From the NCBI GenBank assembly GCA_025464995.1, contig JAODMO010000024.1, forward strand, positions 27,632-91,631: DNA of 64,000 bases, given 5' to 3'. The position numbers and the translations under genes were made by a program. Source of the DNA: Microbacteriaceae bacterium (lineage in GTDB: Bacteria > Actinomycetota > Actinomycetes > Actinomycetales > Microbacteriaceae). Position 1 is the first letter of the stretch. Every line of letters begins with the position of its first letter. Below are positions 38,371-46,609 of this stretch, piece by piece. The notes under the pieces were generated by a model. The model had not been told where the DNA came from, made no database searches, and worked only from the letters and a program-made list of their open reading frames with translations.

Positions 38371-38386
38371 TCACCACATGGTGAAT
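38369..38386. promoter_or_regulatory. palindromic TetR operator candidate
   Basis: Perfect inverted repeat ATTCACCA-CA-TGGTGAAT, overlapping the tetR stop, the last base pairs of the -10 element and the expected transcription start, six bases before the exporter ATP-binding gene. Binding here would block initiation. Confidence 0.75.
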
Positions 38387-38391
38387 AGATC

Positions 38392-39264
38392 ATGACCGGC
38401 GCGGTGAACGCGGCGCTGCGGATCCGATCGCTCCGGGTGAAGCGCGGGGCGGCAACCGTGCTGCACGGATTGGACCTCGACCTCGCCCCGGGCGGTGTCG
38501 TCGGGCTGCTCGGGCCGAGCGGCTCGGGCAAGACCACGCTCATGCGGGCGATCGTCGGCGTGCAGGTCGTCGAGTCGGGAACCGTGACGGTGCTCGGCGA
38601 GCCTGCCGGCTCGCCCGGGCTGCGGCACCGGATCGGGTACGTGACGCAGAACGCGAGCGTCTACGACGACCTCACGACCCGCCAGAACCTCGCGTATTTC
38701 GCGCGCGTGCTCGGCGCACCGCGCTCCGACGTCGAGCGTGTGATCGAGCAGACCGACCTCGGCAGCCACGCGGACGTGCTCGTGCGCTCCCTGTCGGGCG
38801 GGCAGGAGAGCCGGGTGTCGCTCGCGGCCGCCCTTCTGGGTTCACCCGAGTTGCTCGTGCTCGATGAGCCGACCGTCGGGCTCGACCCGGTGCTACGCGT
38901 GCAGCTCTGGTCGCTGTTCCGGGGCCTCTCGGAGTCGGGCGTGACCCTCCTGGTGTCGAGTCACGTCATGGACGAGGCCACCCGCTGCGACCGCCTGCTG
39001 CTCATGCGCGACGGTCGGCTGCTCGCCGACGACACCCCCACGGGTCTGCTCGCGGCGACGGGCGCCTCCGATGCCGAGGAGGCGTTCCTGCGGGTCATCG
39101 AGCGCGGCGATGTCGCCGCGGCGACCACCGCCACTCCGACCACCGCCACGGACGCGCCGCACCGCACCGACGAGGGCGCCGGCCCGCGGCATCCGCACCA
39201 CCGACTCGACCGCCGACCGGAGCGGGCCGACTCGGAGCGGGCCGACTCGGAGCGGGGTGCCTGA
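38392..39264 (+). CDS. ABC exporter ATP-binding protein
   Basis: A 290-aa DrrA/CcmA-type ATPase: Walker A G-P-S-G-S-G-K-T-T, signature L-S-G-G-Q-E-S-R (a variant of L-S-G-G-Q), Walker B L-L-V-L-D-E-P-T and H-loop S-S-H-V-M-D-E. The last 45 residues are an Ala/Thr- and charge-rich tail that ends in an E-R-A-D-S repeat and has no known role. It is transcribed from the promoter at the end of tetR; its stop overlaps the permease start (TGATG). Confidence 0.9.
   Translation: MTGAVNAALRIRSLRVKRGAATVLHGLDLDLAPGGVVGLLGPSGSGKTTLMRAIVGVQVVESGTVTVLGEPAGSPGLRHRIGYVTQNASVYDDLTTRQNLAYFARVLGAPRSDVERVIEQTDLGSHADVLVRSLSGGQESRVSLAAALLGSPELLVLDEPTVGLDPVLRVQLWSLFRGLSESGVTLLVSSHVMDEATRCDRLLLMRDGRLLADDTPTGLLAATGASDAEEAFLRVIERGDVAAATTATPTTATDAPHRTDEGAGPRHPHHRLDRRPERADSERADSERGA
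39219..39256 (+). repeat. 15-bp tandem repeat at the ATPase C-terminus
   Basis: About 2.5 copies of GGAGCGGGCCGACTC, in frame, giving the repeated E-R-A-D-S tail of the exporter ATPase. The unit keeps the frame, so length variation between strains would not disrupt the gene. Confidence 0.85.
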
Positions 39265-39998
39265 TGTCGCCACGGAGAACCCTCGCGACCACCGGTCGCG
39301 TGCTCACCCAGATCAGGCATGATCCGCGAACCATCGCGCTGCTGCTCGTCGTGCCGAGCCTGCTCATCGGGCTCGTGGCGTGGCTCTTCGACGACACCCC
39401 GGTGTTCGACCGCATCGGCCCGGCGATGCTCGCGCTCTTCCCTTTCATCATCATGTTCCTCGTGACGAGCATCGCGACCCTGCGCGAGCGGCGTTCGGGC
39501 ACCCTCGAACGCCTGCTGAGCCTGCCCCTGTCGCGGCTCGACTTCATCCTCGGCTACGCGCTCGCCTTCGGGCTGATCGCCGTGCTGCAGGCGGGCGTCG
39601 CGGTGGCCTTCGCGGTCGGGGTCTGCGGGCTCGACATCGAGGGTGCGCTCGGGATGCTGGTCGGCGTCGCCGTCGCGGACGCCGTGCTCGGCTCGACCCT
39701 CGGGCTGCTCGCGAGCGCGTTCGCCCGCACCGAGTTCCAGGTGGTGCAGTTCATGCCCGCGATCGTGTTTCCGCAGGTGCTGTTGGGCGGGGTCTTGCTC
39801 CCCCGCGACGACATGCCCGACGTACTGCACGCGATCTCCGACTGGCTGCCGCTTTCGCACGCGATCGATGCGCTCAATGCGGTGGCGACGGATGCCGAGG
39901 ACACGGCGTATGTCGTCGGCCAGTTGCTCGTCATCGGCGCGTTCGCCGTGGGAGCGGTCGTGCTCGGGGCGGTGACCCTGCGGCGCAGGACGCCGTAA
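39264..39998 (+). CDS. ABC exporter permease (ABC-2 type)
   Basis: A 244-aa membrane protein of the ABC-2/DrrB family with six hydrophobic segments and the family motif R-E-R-R-S-G-T-L-E-R-L-L-S-L-P near residue 75. It forms an exporter with the preceding ATPase; drug or lipid efflux under TetR control is the usual role. The start overlaps the ATPase stop by one base. It ends 54 bp from the convergent permease gene. Confidence 0.9.
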   Translation: MSPRRTLATTGRVLTQIRHDPRTIALLLVVPSLLIGLVAWLFDDTPVFDRIGPAMLALFPFIIMFLVTSIATLRERRSGTLERLLSLPLSRLDFILGYALAFGLIAVLQAGVAVAFAVGVCGLDIEGALGMLVGVAVADAVLGSTLGLLASAFARTEFQVVQFMPAIVFPQVLLGGVLLPRDDMPDVLHAISDWLPLSHAIDALNAVATDAEDTAYVVGQLLVIGAFAVGAVVLGAVTLRRRTP

Positions 39999-40052
39999 GC
40001 GGTTCTCAGCCCGAGCTGCTCGCAACCCGACGGGCTCTGCGCCGACGGGCCC

Positions 40053-40934
40053 CTAGTTGCCGCGCTTCTCGGTCATCCCCATGCGGCTGAGCACGATCGT
40101 CTCCAGAATCTGCACCAGGAAGTAGAGCGCGAGCGACACCGCCGTCACGACGACGACGGCGGCCCAGACGTCCGCGAACTTGGCCTGCGGAAGGTACTGC
40201 AGCGTCGAGTAGCCGATGCCGTCGCCGGTGGAGAGCATCTCGGTGAGCAGCGCGCCCGTGATGGCGCCCGGGACCGACACCCTGATCGCCGCGAACAGCG
40301 ACGGCAGCGCGCCCGGGAGGGCCACCTTGCGCACGGCGGTGAGCGTCGAGCCGCCGTAGACGGAGACGACGTCGAGCATCTGCGGCGACGACGCCTTGAG
40401 CCCGAACACCATGGTGACAAGGGCGGGGAAGAGCACGACGATGCCGCCGATGACCGCGACGGACGCCTCCGAGCCGAAACCGAAGACGAGGATGATGACC
40501 GGCGCGAGGGCGACGAGCGGCACCGAGCGCAGCAGCATCGCGACCGGCATGAGCGCGCTCTCCGCCGTGCGCGAGAGCCGGAAGACGATGGCGCCGAGGA
40601 TGGCGACAACGAGACCCACGACGAATCCCGTCAGCGCGTGCCGCAGCGTCACCGCCAGGTTGATGCCGAGCACCTCGCGGTTCGCGGCCGCGTCGTCGTC
40701 GGTGATGAGGAACTGCCACACGTCGAGCGGCCCCTTGGCGATGTACGGCGAGATGCCGAAGAAGGTGAGCACGGCGAGCCACAGCCCGAGCACGAGCACG
40801 AACGTGAGCAGGGCGATGAGCACGCTCTTCCCCACGGCCCGGCCGAGCGACCGCAGCGCTTCGGAACGCAGCCGGGCGCGGACGCGTGCGGCGTCGGGTG
40901 TGTCATCCCGAGGCGCGGTGCTGGTCACGGTCAC
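40053..40934 (-). CDS. ABC transporter permease (TauC/SsuC/ThiX-like), second
   Basis: A 293-aa permease with a cytoplasmic tail of about 40 residues, six membrane segments and the BPD_transp_1 EAA region (L-D-V-V-S-V-Y-G-G-S). It is clearly a paralogue of the permease encoded just upstream, sharing that motif and the following R-K-V pattern. GTG start at 40934 overlaps the upstream stop (GTGA). A heterodimeric permease pair is implied. Confidence 0.9.
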   Translation of the reverse strand: MTVTSTAPRDDTPDAARVRARLRSEALRSLGRAVGKSVLIALLTFVLVLGLWLAVLTFFGISPYIAKGPLDVWQFLITDDDAAANREVLGINLAVTLRHALTGFVVGLVVAILGAIVFRLSRTAESALMPVAMLLRSVPLVALAPVIILVFGFGSEASVAVIGGIVVLFPALVTMVFGLKASSPQMLDVVSVYGGSTLTAVRKVALPGALPSLFAAIRVSVPGAITGALLTEMLSTGDGIGYSTLQYLPQAKFADVWAAVVVVTAVSLALYFLVQILETIVLSRMGMTEKRGN

Positions 40935-41734
40935 GACTGCCTCCCCGTCGACCACGGCGTGATGAGCCTTCCGATGAAGCCGAGGATGGCGTAGCCGACG
41001 ATCGCGACGATCGCGCAGAGCAGGAAGATCACCCAGACACGCGGCGAGTTGAGCGAGACAGCGGAGGAGACGAGCACCGGGGCCACGCCGATCTCGATCT
41101 TTCCGAAGTACTCCCCCAACACGGCGCCGAGGAAGGCCGCGGGCACGGCGATCTGCAGGGCGCTCAGCACGGACGGCAGGGCGGCGATGAGGCGCACCTT
41201 GCGCAGCTGCGTGAAACGGGAGCCGCCGTAGACGCTCACGACGTCGAGGGAGGCGCGATCCGCCGCCTTGAGACCGAGGAGCGTGCCGACCACCGTGGTG
41301 AAGAACACCGAGAGTGCGGCGAGGAAGATCGCGGTCTTCGACGGCTCGCCCGCGCGCTCGGCGCCGCCGAGGATGATGAGCGCGAGCGGCCCGATCGCCA
41401 CGATGGGGATGCAGTAGGTGATGACCGCGACCTGGGTGAGCACGCCCTCGAGCCACGGCAGCACGATGACGAGCGCGGAGAGCGCGAGGGCCAGGCCGTT
41501 GCCCCAGAGGTAGCCGATGGCGGCCTCGTTGAGGGTGACCGAGAACGCCTTCCAGAAGAAGCCGATGCCGTCGTCGAGAAACGCCTGCACCACCTGCGGG
41601 GGCGTGGGCACGGCGGCGTAGCTGCCGCCGCCCTTCGGGGCGAAGAACACCGCGGCGACGATCCACCACACCGCGACCAGCGCGACGACGCCGATGGCGC
41701 TCACCGCCCAGAGCGGAAGACGCGACCTTCTCAT
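40931..41734 (-). CDS. ABC transporter permease (TauC/SsuC/ThiX-like), first
   Basis: A 267-aa permease with six membrane segments, R-R-S-R-L start and the EAA region L-D-V-V-S-V-Y-G-G-S-R. ATG at 41734, two bases after the ATPase stop. A second, divergent permease follows; two permeases in a nitrate/taurine/pyrimidine-type system is less common than one homodimeric permease. Confidence 0.9.
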   Translation of the reverse strand: MRRSRLPLWAVSAIGVVALVAVWWIVAAVFFAPKGGGSYAAVPTPPQVVQAFLDDGIGFFWKAFSVTLNEAAIGYLWGNGLALALSALVIVLPWLEGVLTQVAVITYCIPIVAIGPLALIILGGAERAGEPSKTAIFLAALSVFFTTVVGTLLGLKAADRASLDVVSVYGGSRFTQLRKVRLIAALPSVLSALQIAVPAAFLGAVLGEYFGKIEIGVAPVLVSSAVSLNSPRVWVIFLLCAIVAIVGYAILGFIGRLITPWSTGRQS

Positions 41735-41736
41735 CG

Positions 41737-42570
41737 TCAGTCCTCGAGAGCGGAGCCGCCGACGCCGGCTCCCGCCCCGAAGAGCAGGTCGGAGGCGTGG
41801 TCGACGTAGGCGTGGAACTCGGGCGTGCGCTGCATCTCGGGCAGGCGCGGACGCGGCAGGTCGATGTCGATGATCTCCTTGATGCGCCCCGGCCGCGGGC
41901 TCATGACGGCCACCTGGTCGGAGAGGAAGATCGCCTCGGAGATTCCGTGCGTCACGAGCAGAGTCGTCGCGGGCTTCTGGGTCCAGATGCGCAGCAGCTC
42001 CAGATTGAGGCGCTGGCGCGTCATGTCGTCGAGCGCGCCGAACGGCTCGTCGAGCAGGAGCACCGACGGCTTCATGACGAGCGACCGTGCGATCGACACC
42101 CTCTGCCGCATCCCGCCGGACAGCTGGGCGGGCTTGGCCTTCTCGAACCCGCGCAGGCCCACGAGGTCGATGAGCTCGTCGATGTAGGCCTGGTCGGCCT
42201 TCTTGCCCGCGATCTCGAACGGGAGACGGATGTTGGCTACGACGCTGCGCCACGGCAGTAGCGCGTGGTCTTGGAACGCGATGCCGAGCTCGTTGTCACG
42301 GCGCAGCTCGTCGGGACTCTTCCCGTCGACGCGCGTCGTGCCGGAGCTGGGCGTCTCGAGGCCCGCCAGGATCCGCAGGATCGTGGACTTGCCGCATCCC
42401 GACGGACCCAGCAGCGCCAGGAACGTGCCCTTGTCGGTGTGGAGGTTGGCGTTCTCCAACGCCACCACATTCTTGGTTCCCATGCGGAACTCTTTGTGCA
42501 GTTCGCTGATCTGGATGCCGGTGCCCAGGGTTATACCCTGGGCACCGTCAACGGCCGTGGTCGTGGTCAC
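41737..42570 (-). CDS. ABC transporter ATP-binding protein (TauB/SsuB/ThiZ-like)
   Basis: A 277-aa ATPase with Walker [10 protein letters not shown]-loop F-Q-D-H-A-L-L-P-W, signature L-S-G-G-M-R-Q-R, Walker [12 protein letters not shown] and H-loop T-H-G-I-S-E-A. The F-Q-x4-L-P-W and S-G-G-M-R-Q-R versions are typical of taurine/nitrate/pyrimidine importers. Glycine replaces the usual Asp after the H-loop histidine (T-H-G). GTG start at 42570, 30 bp after the binding-protein gene. Confidence 0.9.
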   Translation of the reverse strand: MTTTTAVDGAQGITLGTGIQISELHKEFRMGTKNVVALENANLHTDKGTFLALLGPSGCGKSTILRILAGLETPSSGTTRVDGKSPDELRRDNELGIAFQDHALLPWRSVVANIRLPFEIAGKKADQAYIDELIDLVGLRGFEKAKPAQLSGGMRQRVSIARSLVMKPSVLLLDEPFGALDDMTRQRLNLELLRIWTQKPATTLLVTHGISEAIFLSDQVAVMSPRPGRIKEIIDIDLPRPRLPEMQRTPEFHAYVDHASDLLFGAGAGVGGSALED

Positions 42571-42600
42571 GGAGTGGATCCTTTGCGTTGGTGGAACGGA

Positions 42601-43716
42601 CTATTTCTGGTAGCCGACGAGCTCCGGGTTCTCCTCGTACACCTCGGCGAGCAGCGACATGTCGAACAGGTCACCCGCCGAGACGTCGATACCCGCGCCG
42701 GCGAGCGTCTTGATCGTCTGCGTCTGGAGATCGTCGCTGATTGTGAAGAGTCCATTCTCCACGGTTTCGTCGGAGACGATGAGGTTTTCCGACGCCTCCT
42801 TCGATCCGGCAATGGAGTTGGCCTCGACGAGCCCGAGGTCGGCACCGTAGGTGTCGAGGGCAAGCCGGGCTCCACCCTCGGGATCGTTGACGGCGTCGGT
42901 CCATCCCTTGATCTCGGCGACGAGGAACGCTTTGAGCTTCTCGCGGTCTTCGGCGATGGTCTGCTCGGTCACCGTGAAGGTCTCCGCGACGAACGGGAGG
43001 CCGTTGTCGGCGAAGGACAGGTTGGTCACGGCGACTCCCGACGCGGCGACCGTGATCGACTCGTTCGTGAGGTAGGCGACGAAGCCGTCGACGTCGCCGT
43101 TGACGAGCACCGACGGGTCGTACTGCACCGGAACGATCGTGACGTCGGCGGCATCGATGTTGTTGGCCGCGAGCAGGCCCTCGAACAACGAGGTGTTGGA
43201 TGCCTGCACACCGATCTTCTTGCCGATCATGTCCTCAGGCGTCACGATGTTGCCGCCGTCGGCGAGCGACAGGACCGTGAACGGGTTCTTCTGGTACGTC
43301 GCGCCGATGATCTTGAGCGGGGCCTCCTCGTTGGCCACGACGGTGCCGATCGAGATGGCGTCGCTCAGCGCGACATCCGCGGTGCCCGAGAGCAGCTCGG
43401 CGCTGCCGGTCGACGGCCCGGGGGTCATGGAGACCTCGGAGAAGCCGGCGTCTGTGTAGTAGCCCTTGGAGTCGGCGAAGAACTCGCCCGCGAACTCCTC
43501 GTTCTTGATCCAGGAGAGCTGGAGCTTCAGCTCGCCGAAGTCCTCGCCCGCGGCGTCACCATCGGCCGCGGGGGTGGCTCCGGAGCAACCGGCGAGCGCG
43601 AGCACCAGTCCGGCGGCGGCGATCGTGGCGATGGTCGAACGCCGGGCGAAGCGCTGTGACGCGCTCGAGGAAGAGCGGGAGGAACCGCGCGAGGAGAAAA
43701 TCGAACGTGCTGACAT
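42601..43716 (-). CDS. ABC transporter substrate-binding lipoprotein (NMT1/THI5-like)
   Basis: A 371-aa binding protein. It has a Ser/Arg-rich N-terminus, a signal helix near residues 30-42 and a lipobox L-A-G-C-S. The mature start L-K-L-Q-L-S-W-I-K-N and K-G-Y-Y-T-D-A-G match NMT1/THI5-like periplasmic proteins that bind thiamin-pyrimidine precursors, riboflavin or related heterocycles. No TPP or FMN riboswitch motif is seen upstream, so the ligand is unknown. ATG at 43716 has no clear ribosome site. It heads a four-gene importer operon. Confidence 0.85.
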   Translation of the reverse strand: MSARSIFSSRGSSRSSSSASQRFARRSTIATIAAAGLVLALAGCSGATPAADGDAAGEDFGELKLQLSWIKNEEFAGEFFADSKGYYTDAGFSEVSMTPGPSTGSAELLSGTADVALSDAISIGTVVANEEAPLKIIGATYQKNPFTVLSLADGGNIVTPEDMIGKKIGVQASNTSLFEGLLAANNIDAADVTIVPVQYDPSVLVNGDVDGFVAYLTNESITVAASGVAVTNLSFADNGLPFVAETFTVTEQTIAEDREKLKAFLVAEIKGWTDAVNDPEGGARLALDTYGADLGLVEANSIAGSKEASENLIVSDETVENGLFTISDDLQTQTIKTLAGAGIDVSAGDLFDMSLLAEVYEENPELVGYQK

Positions 43717-43838
43717 GGAGGGATGCCTGTCTTTCGGGAGGATGTCGTGAACCGACTGTAATCCAAGCGACACTAGCCGCCGCTCGTTTCGCGTTCTTGA
43801 TGACCATGTTTCCGGCAGATTAAGCGCGAGTCGATCCG

Positions 43839-45284
43839 TCAGGCGGTGCGGCCGCCGATGACACGCTGCATCCAGGTGAACGAGCGCTTGGGCGTGCGGT
43901 CCTGGGTCTCGAAGTTCACGTGCACGAGACCGAATCGTTGGTTGAATCCGGCCGCCCACTCCCAGTTGTCGAGCAGCGACCAGACGTAGTATCCCGCGAG
44001 CCGCACACCGGGTGCGCCCGCGAACGCGGCGGCGAGATGCTCGGCGAGGTAGAGCACACGCGCCTCGTCGTCGATCGATCCGTCGCGCTCGACCACGTCG
44101 GGGAAGCTCGCACCCCCCTCCGTGATGATGACGGGCGGAAGGGCGTCGCCGTACCTGTCTGCGAGTTCGCGCAGGGCCACGGTGAGGAAGTCGGGAGCGA
44201 TGGGCCACCCGAATCCCGTGACCGGGTACTCGGGCCACGCGCGAAGCGAGAAGGGCAACTGGCGCACGACCGGCGATCGCCCGTCGGCAGTCGCGGCATC
44301 CGTCGGCGCACCCGCCGCCACCCGGGAGGGCGCGTAGTAGTTGAGTCCGTAGAAGTCGAGCGGGGCGGAGATGACCCGCAGGTCGGCCGGGTCGATCTCG
44401 CGGAACGCGGCGAACAGGTGGTCGAGCTGCTCCGGAACCTCCGGGTAGCGCCCGAGCAGCACCGGGTCGGCGTAGACGCGGTTGTGCACGATGTCGAACA
44501 GCTCGGTGAAGAGCGCGTCGTCTTCGCCGTCACCCTCCGGCTGCACGGGCGAGTGCACGTTGGCGATGCCGATGCCGCCCGTGACGGATGCCGCACGCAA
44601 CGCCTCGACCGCGAGCCCGTGGCCGAGCAGCTGGTGGTGGGCGGCGGGCAGGGAGTCGAACAGCAGCGTCGCGCCGGGAGCGTGGACGCCGAGCGCGTAG
44701 CCGTTGAGCGTGACCGTCGCCGGCTCGTTGATCGTGACCCAGCTGTCGATGCGGTCGCCGAACGCCTCCCCCGCGAGGAACGCGTAGTCGGCGAAACGGT
44801 AGGCGGTGTCACGCTTCATCCAGCCACCCGTGTGCTGCAGCGCCTCGGGGGTGTCCCAGTGGAAGAGCGTGGCCATCGGCCGGATGCCGTTCGTGAGCAG
44901 CTCGTCGAGAAGGCGGTCGTAGAACGCGACGGCGGCGCGGTTGGCCCCACCCCGACCGCCCGGCTGCAGGCGCGACCAGCCGAGCGAGAAGCGGTAGGAG
45001 TCGACACCGAGCTCGCGCATGAGCTTCACGTCTTCGCTGTAGCGGTGCAGGTGATCGGTGGAGACGGATGCGTCGGACCCGTCGGCGATGCGCCCCGGCT
45101 GCGCCATGAAGGTGTCCCACGTCGAGGGCTCGCGGCCGCCGTCGAGGATGCCTCCCTCCACCTGGAACGCGCTCGTGGCGACGCCCATCGTGAAGCCCGC
45201 GGGCATGAGCTCGCCGAGGCCCGCCGGGTTGTCGAGCCACTCCCGCCCCGGCCGCGCGTTTGCGCGCTTCGCCGCGGTGCTCAC
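43839..45284 (-). CDS. GH1 family beta-glucosidase
   Basis: A 481-aa retaining glycosidase. The acid/base Glu is E187 in T-I-N-E-P and the nucleophile is E389 in I-T-E-G-G (usually I-T-E-N-G). Aglycone/sugar-site motifs F-H-W-D-T-P, Y-G-L-N-Y-Y and W-S-L-L-D-N-W-E-W are present. No signal peptide, so it acts on imported beta-glucosides. ATG at 45284 overlaps the lactone oxidase stop (ATGA); it is the last gene of a five-gene TetR operon. Confidence 0.94.
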   Translation of the reverse strand: MSTAAKRANARPGREWLDNPAGLGELMPAGFTMGVATSAFQVEGGILDGGREPSTWDTFMAQPGRIADGSDASVSTDHLHRYSEDVKLMRELGVDSYRFSLGWSRLQPGGRGGANRAAVAFYDRLLDELLTNGIRPMATLFHWDTPEALQHTGGWMKRDTAYRFADYAFLAGEAFGDRIDSWVTINEPATVTLNGYALGVHAPGATLLFDSLPAAHHQLLGHGLAVEALRAASVTGGIGIANVHSPVQPEGDGEDDALFTELFDIVHNRVYADPVLLGRYPEVPEQLDHLFAAFREIDPADLRVISAPLDFYGLNYYAPSRVAAGAPTDAATADGRSPVVRQLPFSLRAWPEYPVTGFGWPIAPDFLTVALRELADRYGDALPPVIITEGGASFPDVVERDGSIDDEARVLYLAEHLAAAFAGAPGVRLAGYYVWSLLDNWEWAAGFNQRFGLVHVNFETQDRTPKRSFTWMQRVIGGRTA

Positions 45285-46609
45285 GAGCCCAGCACCCGCT
45301 CGAGGTACTCGTTGCCGAACACCCGGTCGGGATCGAGCCGGTCGCGCACCGCGACGAAGTCGCCGTGGTGCGGGTACGTCGCGGCGAGCGACTCGGCGTC
45401 GCGGTAGTGCATCTTGCCCCAGTGCGGCCGACCGTCGTGGGCGATCATGATCTGCTCCACGGCGCGGAAGTACTCGGACGGGTCTTCGCGGTAGTACCGG
45501 TGCACCGCGATGTACCCGGTTCGTCTCCCGGACGCCGTCGAGAGCCAGAGGTCGTCGGCAGCGGCCGCGCGCACCTCGATCGGGAAGGAGATGTTCCAGC
45601 TGTTCGCGTCGATGAGGGCGCGTATCTCGCGCAGCACCTGGGGCACGGCGTCGAACGGCACCGCGTACTCCATCTCGCGGAAACGGGTGGTGCGCGGCGA
45701 GACGAACACCTCGTGCGACACGTCGGTGTACGACCGGTGGCCCGACACCCTCGTGGCGAGGCGGTTGATCGAGGGCACGAGCGTCGGGGCCGCGCGGCCG
45801 ACGTTGAGGATGGCGGCGAAAAGGTGATTGGAGATGAACCTATCCTCCCACCATCCGGCGACGCGGCCGACGGGATGGCGCTCCTCGTCGATCGCGAGGC
45901 GGGTGTTGTATTTGCTCAGCACCCGGTCGGTGTGGGGCCAGACGTAGAACTCGAAGTGGTCGGTGTCGGCGACACGGTGCCGCCACGACTCGATGACGGC
46001 GTCGAACGGCTCGGGCTTCTCCACGGCCCGAAGCAGGAACGCGGGCACGCACTCGATCGTCACGTTCACGAGCACCCCCAGCGCACCGAGACCGAGCCGG
46101 GCTGCCGGCAGCAGCTCGGGGTTCTCGGTGTCGCTCACGTGCAGGATCGCGCCATCCGCCGTCACGAGGGTGACCGCGCGCACCTGCGTCGCGAGTCCGC
46201 CGAAGCCGCCGCCGGTGCCGTGAGTTCCTGTAGACGTCGCGCCAGCGATGGTCTGGCGGTCGATGTCGCCCATGTTGCTGAGCGCGAGACCGTGCGGGCG
46301 CAGCAGCGCGGGCACCTGGCGGAGGTTGGTGCCGGCACCGAGGGTGACGAGGCTGCCGTCGACCGCGATGAGCCCGTCGACGGCGGCCAGGTCGAGCTGG
46401 ATTCCGGCGGTCGCGGCGATGGAGGTGAAGCTGTGGCCGGCGCCGATCGGCTTGACCGTGAGGCCGCGTTCACGCGCGAAGCGCACCACCTCGACGACGT
46501 CGGCGACGGATGCGGGGCGCGCGACGTGCAGCGGATGGGCGCTCTCCGAGCGGCCCCAGTTCTGCCAGCGCTCGCCGGGAAGCACCATTCGCGGGGTGGC
46601 GAGGGTCAC
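45281..46609 (-). CDS. FAD-linked sugar-lactone oxidase (D-arabinono-1,4-lactone oxidase-like)
   Basis: A 442-aa vanillyl-alcohol-oxidase-fold flavoprotein. The N-terminal FAD domain has I-G-A-G-H-S-F, whose His is the usual covalent FAD attachment site, and G-T-H-G-T-G. The C-terminal ALO domain ends with H-W-G-K-M-H and F-G-N-E-Y-L. It oxidises aldonolactones or alditols; the exact substrate is unknown. GTG at 46609 overlaps the deaminase stop (GTGA). No signal peptide. Confidence 0.9.
   Translation of the reverse strand: MTLATPRMVLPGERWQNWGRSESAHPLHVARPASVADVVEVVRFARERGLTVKPIGAGHSFTSIAATAGIQLDLAAVDGLIAVDGSLVTLGAGTNLRQVPALLRPHGLALSNMGDIDRQTIAGATSTGTHGTGGGFGGLATQVRAVTLVTADGAILHVSDTENPELLPAARLGLGALGVLVNVTIECVPAFLLRAVEKPEPFDAVIESWRHRVADTDHFEFYVWPHTDRVLSKYNTRLAIDEERHPVGRVAGWWEDRFISNHLFAAILNVGRAAPTLVPSINRLATRVSGHRSYTDVSHEVFVSPRTTRFREMEYAVPFDAVPQVLREIRALIDANSWNISFPIEVRAAAADDLWLSTASGRRTGYIAVHRYYREDPSEYFRAVEQIMIAHDGRPHWGKMHYRDAESLAATYPHHGDFVAVRDRLDPDRVFGNEYLERVLGS

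Noticed and set aside
42571..43838. TPP riboswitch ahead of the NMT1/THI5-like binding protein
   Set aside because: The CUGAGA-type conserved core and paired stems could not be found in the 122-bp leader.
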